From the NCBI GenBank assembly GCA_016716605.1, contig JADJWA010000001.1, forward strand, positions 372,001 to 436,000: 64,000 nt of DNA, written 5' to 3'. This document shows, piece after piece, positions 60,968 through 64,000 of the stretch; position 1 is the first letter of the stretch, and each line of letters begins with the position of its first letter. Made by a program: the position numbers and the translations under genes. The notes under the pieces are model-generated. The model was not told where the DNA came from, ran no database searches, and was given only the letters and a program-made list of their open reading frames with translations. The DNA is from Flavobacteriales bacterium. Its GTDB lineage: Bacteria; Bacteroidota; Bacteroidia; Flavobacteriales_F; PHOS-HE28.

Positions 60968-63343
60968 TCAGAGACGCACGCTCACCCCGCCCAGCAGATT
61001 CAGCGGTGCCTGCGGATACAAGCCAACGAACTCCTGCCTTCGCCCATCGCTTACGTAGCTATACACCCAGCCGTTGCTTTCATAGAGCTCGCTGAACAGA
61101 TTGCGCAGCGTCAGGTTGAATTCGATGCCCTTGGTGCCTTTGGCCAACCAGGTCGCATTCAATCGCAGGTCGCTCACCAGGAAGGGGTCGAGCATGCGAT
61201 CCACGCTGGCGCTGAGGTCGAGGAATTGGCGACCGACGTATTTGGTCACCAAGGTGAGGTCCGCGGTTGCGCGCTTGCCCTCCAATGCGCGATAGGTCAG
61301 CTCGCTGCCAGCCACGACGCCGGGTGAGAGCGGGAGCTCGCTTTCCGCATAGGTGTACCCGACCTGACCGCCATTGTCCCAATCATCAACGAACTCGGTG
61401 AAAGCGCGCACGCGATTCCGGCTGAACGCGGCATTCGCACGCCAGGTGAGGCGCTTGCTGACCCGCAATGCACCCATCAATTCGACGCCTGCCCGGTAGC
61501 TCCTGGCCAAGTTTGTGCGCAAGGCGGCGCCCACATCATTCAATTCACCTGTGAGCACTAGCTGATCCGCATAATCCATGAGGTAGCAATTGACCCCTGC
61601 GCTCAGGTGCCCGGTACGCCGCTCGTAGCCCAGCTCATAGTCCACCAAGCGCTCACTGCGCGGACGGCTGCTTGGCGCGGTCTCCTGCAGATCCTCCCGA
61701 TTGGGTTCACGGTTGGCCACGGCGATGGAAGCGTACACCCGATCGCCGCTGCTCAAGCTCCAGGTAACGCCGGCTTTGGGGTTGAAGAAGCTGAAGGCGA
61801 TGGGTTGCTGCTCAGGAACGAGCTCTGCATTCAGCATCTCCAACCAGTGTGAAACGCTCCTGAACTGAAGATCGCCATACGCGTCGATGTTGTGCCGCAA
61901 CCCATAAGTCAGCTTCACGAAGGCGCTCAGATCCGTCTTGCGCGCGTCGTTGTCGTAATAGCGATCACCGATATCCGCACTCCCGGCGTACCGCGCCCAG
62001 ATCAACTCCCCGAAATGCTGGCCCGAATAATGGCTGTAGCTGGCTCCGAGCACGAGCCGGTGCTTGCCTAGGCCGATGTCCGCATTCGCATTCGCGCCCA
62101 GCAGGGTGTTTTCGAGCCAGCGGCGGCGGATGAGGTCGCTGGTGGCCGTGGAGTCGCCATTGATCACGGCGGGCGCTATGCCGTAAGCGGCTAGCTCATC
62201 GCCTTCCCGGAACTGCTCGAAATAACCCGCCCCGTCCACGCGGAAGAGCGTGGCATTCAGCGTGACGCTCGGTGAGAGCCGATGGTCGAGGAGCAGCTGG
62301 TAATGCGCCTGTTCGTAGTTGTCCACCTCGTTCTCGTAGGTGTATGGATTGAAGGTGCGATTCGTGTCGACCACCTCCCGCGGCACGCCGGCCCAAGCCT
62401 GATAGGTGATCTCCTTCCCCTGGAAGGCGATGAACCGCAGGGAGCGCTTCGCCCCCACCCATGCGCCCTGCACGAAGTAGCTCTTGAGATCGGCGCTGGC
62501 GCGGTCCACATAACCCTCGGTGCTGATGGAGGACAGCCGTGCATCGAGGCTGAATCGCCCATCGATCAATCCGGTCCCGGCGCTCACGCTGTAGCGTTGC
62601 GCGCTGAAAGAGCCGCCGCTCGCGCCCAGCAGCGCCCACGGTTCACGCTTCACCGCCGTGGTGCGCATGCTGACGCTGGCGCCGAATGCGGCAGGGCCAT
62701 TGGTGCTGCTCCCCACGCCGCGTTGCACCTCGATGTCCTCCAAGCTGCTCGCGAGGTCCGGCAGGTTCACCAGGAAGGCGCCTTGGCTCTCGGCATCGTT
62801 GAATGGCACCCCATTAAGGGTGATGTTGGTGCGGGTTCCATCGGTGCCGCGGATGCGCATGTAGGTGTAGCCGATGCCGGTGCCGCCATCGCTGGTGGCC
62901 ACCACGCCCGGTTGCTGCTCCAGCAGGAAAGGAAGATCGACCCCGGTGTTGATGCGATCGATCTGCTCGCGCGACATCACGCTCTTGGCGAAGGGGGCCC
63001 GATCGCCGGCACGCAGGGCAGTGACCTCAGCAGCCCCCAGGAACACCGCCGCCCGAGTCATCCGCAGGGTCACGGCCTCGGCGCGTGCAAGGAGCAACGT
63101 GTCGATCGGGACATAACCTAGATGCTGCGCACGCAAGCGCACCTCGCCTTCTCCGACCCCCTTGAGCTCGAAGCGCCCGGTCCGGTCGGTGGCCGTACCT
63201 AAGCGCCCATCGGCGCCCACCAGGACGCTCACGCCATCCAATGGGCTTCCGCCATCATCCGTGACGATTCCTTGAAGGCGCGCTTGCGGCATTGCTGCAT
63301 GCGCCATGAGCGCTGATGCGGCGATCGAAAGGAACTGTTTCAT
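60968..63343 (-). CDS. TonB-dependent outer-membrane receptor, probable thiamin transporter
   Basis: A 791-residue TonB-dependent receptor. Signal peptide MKQFLSIAASALMAHA, then a carboxypeptidase-regulatory-like domain (LQGIVTDDGGSPLDGVSVLVG ... GRFELKGVGEGEVRLRAQHLGYVP), a plug domain (VMSREQIDRINTGVDLPFLLEQQPGVVATSDGGTGIGYTYMRIRGTDGTRTNITLNGVPFND ... LEDIEVQRGVGSSTNGPAAFGASVSM) and a beta-barrel of ~22 strands, ending in the usual aromatic/hydrophobic strand (LNLLGGVSVRL). The substrate is inferred from regulation: a TPP riboswitch lies in its leader, as for predicted thiamin receptors of this phylum. Its ATG directly touches an 11-bp hairpin. No inner-membrane thiamin transporter (PnuT-like) is adjacent. 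Confidence 0.9.
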   Translation of the reverse strand: MKQFLSIAASALMAHAAMPQARLQGIVTDDGGSPLDGVSVLVGADGRLGTATDRTGRFELKGVGEGEVRLRAQHLGYVPIDTLLLARAEAVTLRMTRAAVFLGAAEVTALRAGDRAPFAKSVMSREQIDRINTGVDLPFLLEQQPGVVATSDGGTGIGYTYMRIRGTDGTRTNITLNGVPFNDAESQGAFLVNLPDLASSLEDIEVQRGVGSSTNGPAAFGASVSMRTTAVKREPWALLGASGGSFSAQRYSVSAGTGLIDGRFSLDARLSSISTEGYVDRASADLKSYFVQGAWVGAKRSLRFIAFQGKEITYQAWAGVPREVVDTNRTFNPYTYENEVDNYEQAHYQLLLDHRLSPSVTLNATLFRVDGAGYFEQFREGDELAAYGIAPAVINGDSTATSDLIRRRWLENTLLGANANADIGLGKHRLVLGASYSHYSGQHFGELIWARYAGSADIGDRYYDNDARKTDLSAFVKLTYGLRHNIDAYGDLQFRSVSHWLEMLNAELVPEQQPIAFSFFNPKAGVTWSLSSGDRVYASIAVANREPNREDLQETAPSSRPRSERLVDYELGYERRTGHLSAGVNCYLMDYADQLVLTGELNDVGAALRTNLARSYRAGVELMGALRVSKRLTWRANAAFSRNRVRAFTEFVDDWDNGGQVGYTYAESELPLSPGVVAGSELTYRALEGKRATADLTLVTKYVGRQFLDLSASVDRMLDPFLVSDLRLNATWLAKGTKGIEFNLTLRNLFSELYESNGWVYSYVSDGRRQEFVGLYPQAPLNLLGGVSVRL

Positions 63344-63376
63344 GCGCTTCCGTGTTGCGGGCTTGCACGGAAGCGC
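63344..63376 (-). promoter_or_regulatory. Start-codon-proximal hairpin, riboswitch expression platform
   Basis: GCGCTTCCGTG (63344-63354) and CACGGAAGCGC (63366-63376, both plus-strand notation) are perfectly complementary with an 11-base loop. In the mRNA the stem ends at the base just before the AUG, so it can hide the initiation site. No U-run follows, which supports translational rather than transcriptional control. Confidence 0.6.
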
Positions 63377-63390
63377 CCACGAGTTGGGCC

Positions 63391-63470
63391 GAATCCCTTG
63401 GCAGCATTACCTGCCCAGGTTCGACGGGTCTGATCTCAGCTTCCACCTGCGGCGGAGCACCCCGTTGCAA
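63391..63470 (-). ncRNA. TPP (thi-box) riboswitch
   Basis: Read on the minus strand the leader holds the conserved TPP aptamer blocks in order: ACGGGGTGC (start), GCTGAGATCAGACCC (the CUGAGA pyrimidine-sensing core), GAACCTG, GGTAATGCTGCC and AAGGGA at the end. The variable P3 stem is short. Spacing is normal for a ~80-nt aptamer. It begins within ~10 bases of a TAGTTTCG promoter box and ends 48 bases before the receptor ATG. In high TPP it should shut off receptor translation. Confidence 0.93.
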
Positions 63471-63477
63471 GACGCGG

Positions 63478-63485
63478 CGAAACTA
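63478..63485 (-). promoter_or_regulatory. -7 box TAGTTTCG for the receptor mRNA
   Basis: It places transcription start at ~63471, so the aptamer is the very 5' end of the transcript. This is the best-supported promoter in the window because the riboswitch start fits it exactly. Confidence 0.6.
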
Positions 63486-63511
63486 AAGCGCTCCGGCGGC
63501 CAGGAGTCCGG

Positions 63512-63544
63512 AAAAAATGAGCCCCGACAAAAGCCGGGGCTCAT
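63512..63544 (-). terminator. Rho-independent terminator of the oxidase gene
   Basis: ATGAGCCCCG (63517-63526) pairs perfectly with CGGGGCTCAT (63535-63544) around an 8-base loop. On the minus strand it is followed by six U residues (63517-63512). It lies 19 bp past the subunit I stop. Confidence 0.88.
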
Positions 63545-63562
63545 GAATACTGAACCTGGAGC

Positions 63563-64000
63563 TCAATGCTCCTCTTCGTCGTGGTCGAGCGGCGTGATCT
63601 GGCTCACCCAGTCCTCCGCCTTGCCGGGCTTGCTGTAATCATAGGGCCAGCGATGAACCGTTGGGATCGGTCCTGGCCAGTTGCCGTGGATGTGCTCCAC
63701 GGGTGTGGTCCATTCCAGTGTATTGCTCTTCCATGGGTTCTGAACCGCTTTCGGCCCACGGAACGCGCTGTTGAAGAAGTTGTAGGTGAAGAGCACCTGG
63801 GCCATGGCGCCGATGATGGCGAACACGGTCACAAGCACGTTCAGATCCACCACGTTGTCGAACATGGGGAACTCGGTGTAACTGTAGTATCGGCGCGGCG
63901 CACCGGCCAAGCCGATGAAGTGCATGGGGAAGAACACGCCGAAGGCGCAGATGAAGGTGATCCAGAAGTGGGCGTAGCCCAGCTTCGTGTTCATCATCCT
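63563..64000 (-). CDS. ctaD: Cytochrome c oxidase subunit I, 3' part (partial)
   Basis: The last ~145 residues of a heme-copper oxidase subunit I; the frame continues beyond the window edge. The sequence HFWITFICAFGVFFPMHFIGLAGAPRRYYSYTEFPMFDNVV matches the C-terminal helices XI-XII, including the conserved FFPMHFLGLAGMPRRY block. A final membrane span follows (LNVLVTVFAIIGAMAQVLFTYNFFNSAF), then a soluble tail (NPWKSNTLEWTTPVEHIHGNWPGPIPTVHRWPYDYSKPG) of the kind common in Bacteroidota ctaD. The metal ligands lie upstream, outside the window. A strong terminator follows, so it is last in its operon. Confidence 0.93.
   Translation of the reverse strand, partial: RMMNTKLGYAHFWITFICAFGVFFPMHFIGLAGAPRRYYSYTEFPMFDNVVDLNVLVTVFAIIGAMAQVLFTYNFFNSAFRGPKAVQNPWKSNTLEWTTPVEHIHGNWPGPIPTVHRWPYDYSKPGKAEDWVSQITPLDHDEEEH

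Overview
The window looks like chromosomal DNA of a high-GC member of the Bacteroidota, most likely an uncultivated Flavobacteriales lineage. Evidence: several secreted proteins end in type IX secretion (T9SS) sorting domains of type A and type B; there is a TonB-dependent receptor with a carboxypeptidase-like N-terminal domain, a long Bacteroidota-type PurF, a suf gene set followed by DUF59 and DUF2480 genes, a LytS/LytTR system with a sensor propeller, and a recurrent TAnnTTTG/TAnnTTCG box just upstream of starts in place of sigma70 motifs. I saw no transposase, phage gene, CRISPR array, tRNA or rRNA.

Layout. 0-8 kb: T9SS propeller protein, a short DnaE-type polymerase carrying three heptamer-repeat insertions, thiL, an unknown helical protein, and a small lipoprotein. 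8-12 kb: propeller histidine kinase with its LytTR regulator. 12-19 kb: small proteins, an ALDH-fold protein, then sufC-sufD-sufS-(AT-rich lipoprotein)-sufE-sufT-DUF2480, with no sufB. 19-25 kb: M6-like metalloprotease, polytopic membrane protein, purF. 25-38 kb: a 1300-residue type B T9SS protein, a 3-hydroxyanthranilate dioxygenase/ACMS decarboxylase pair, a 1413-residue repeat-built T9SS protein, and a twice-frameshifted T9SS gene. 38-49 kb: CPBP-like membrane protein, HMA/MauE-like protein, gatC, plsC-like gene, trpS, two amidohydrolases and an S9 peptidase. 49-58 kb: FdsB/NuoEF-like fusion, small membrane proteins, pyrG, ahcY, GGGP synthase family protein, TPR adenylate cyclase. 58-64 kb: two T9SS proteins sharing a near-identical N-terminal module, a TonB receptor under a TPP riboswitch, and the 3' end of a cytochrome oxidase subunit I gene.

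Most notable signals. (1) A family of heptamer-built, inverted-arm repeats lies in frame inside dnaE (three times) and the adenylate cyclase, probably in fdsB, and also between pyrG and ahcY. (2) A TPP riboswitch, with promoter, aptamer and a hairpin abutting the ATG, precedes the TonB receptor and points to thiamin uptake; thiL in the same window makes TPP. (3) The suf cluster lacks sufB, carries an AT-rich foreign-looking lipoprotein gene, has palindromes at two junctions and a 38-bp tandem duplication at the sufT/DUF2480 junction.

Limits: all calls come from reading the sequence; no homology search was run. Start codons were moved inward where signal peptides or family starts indicated.
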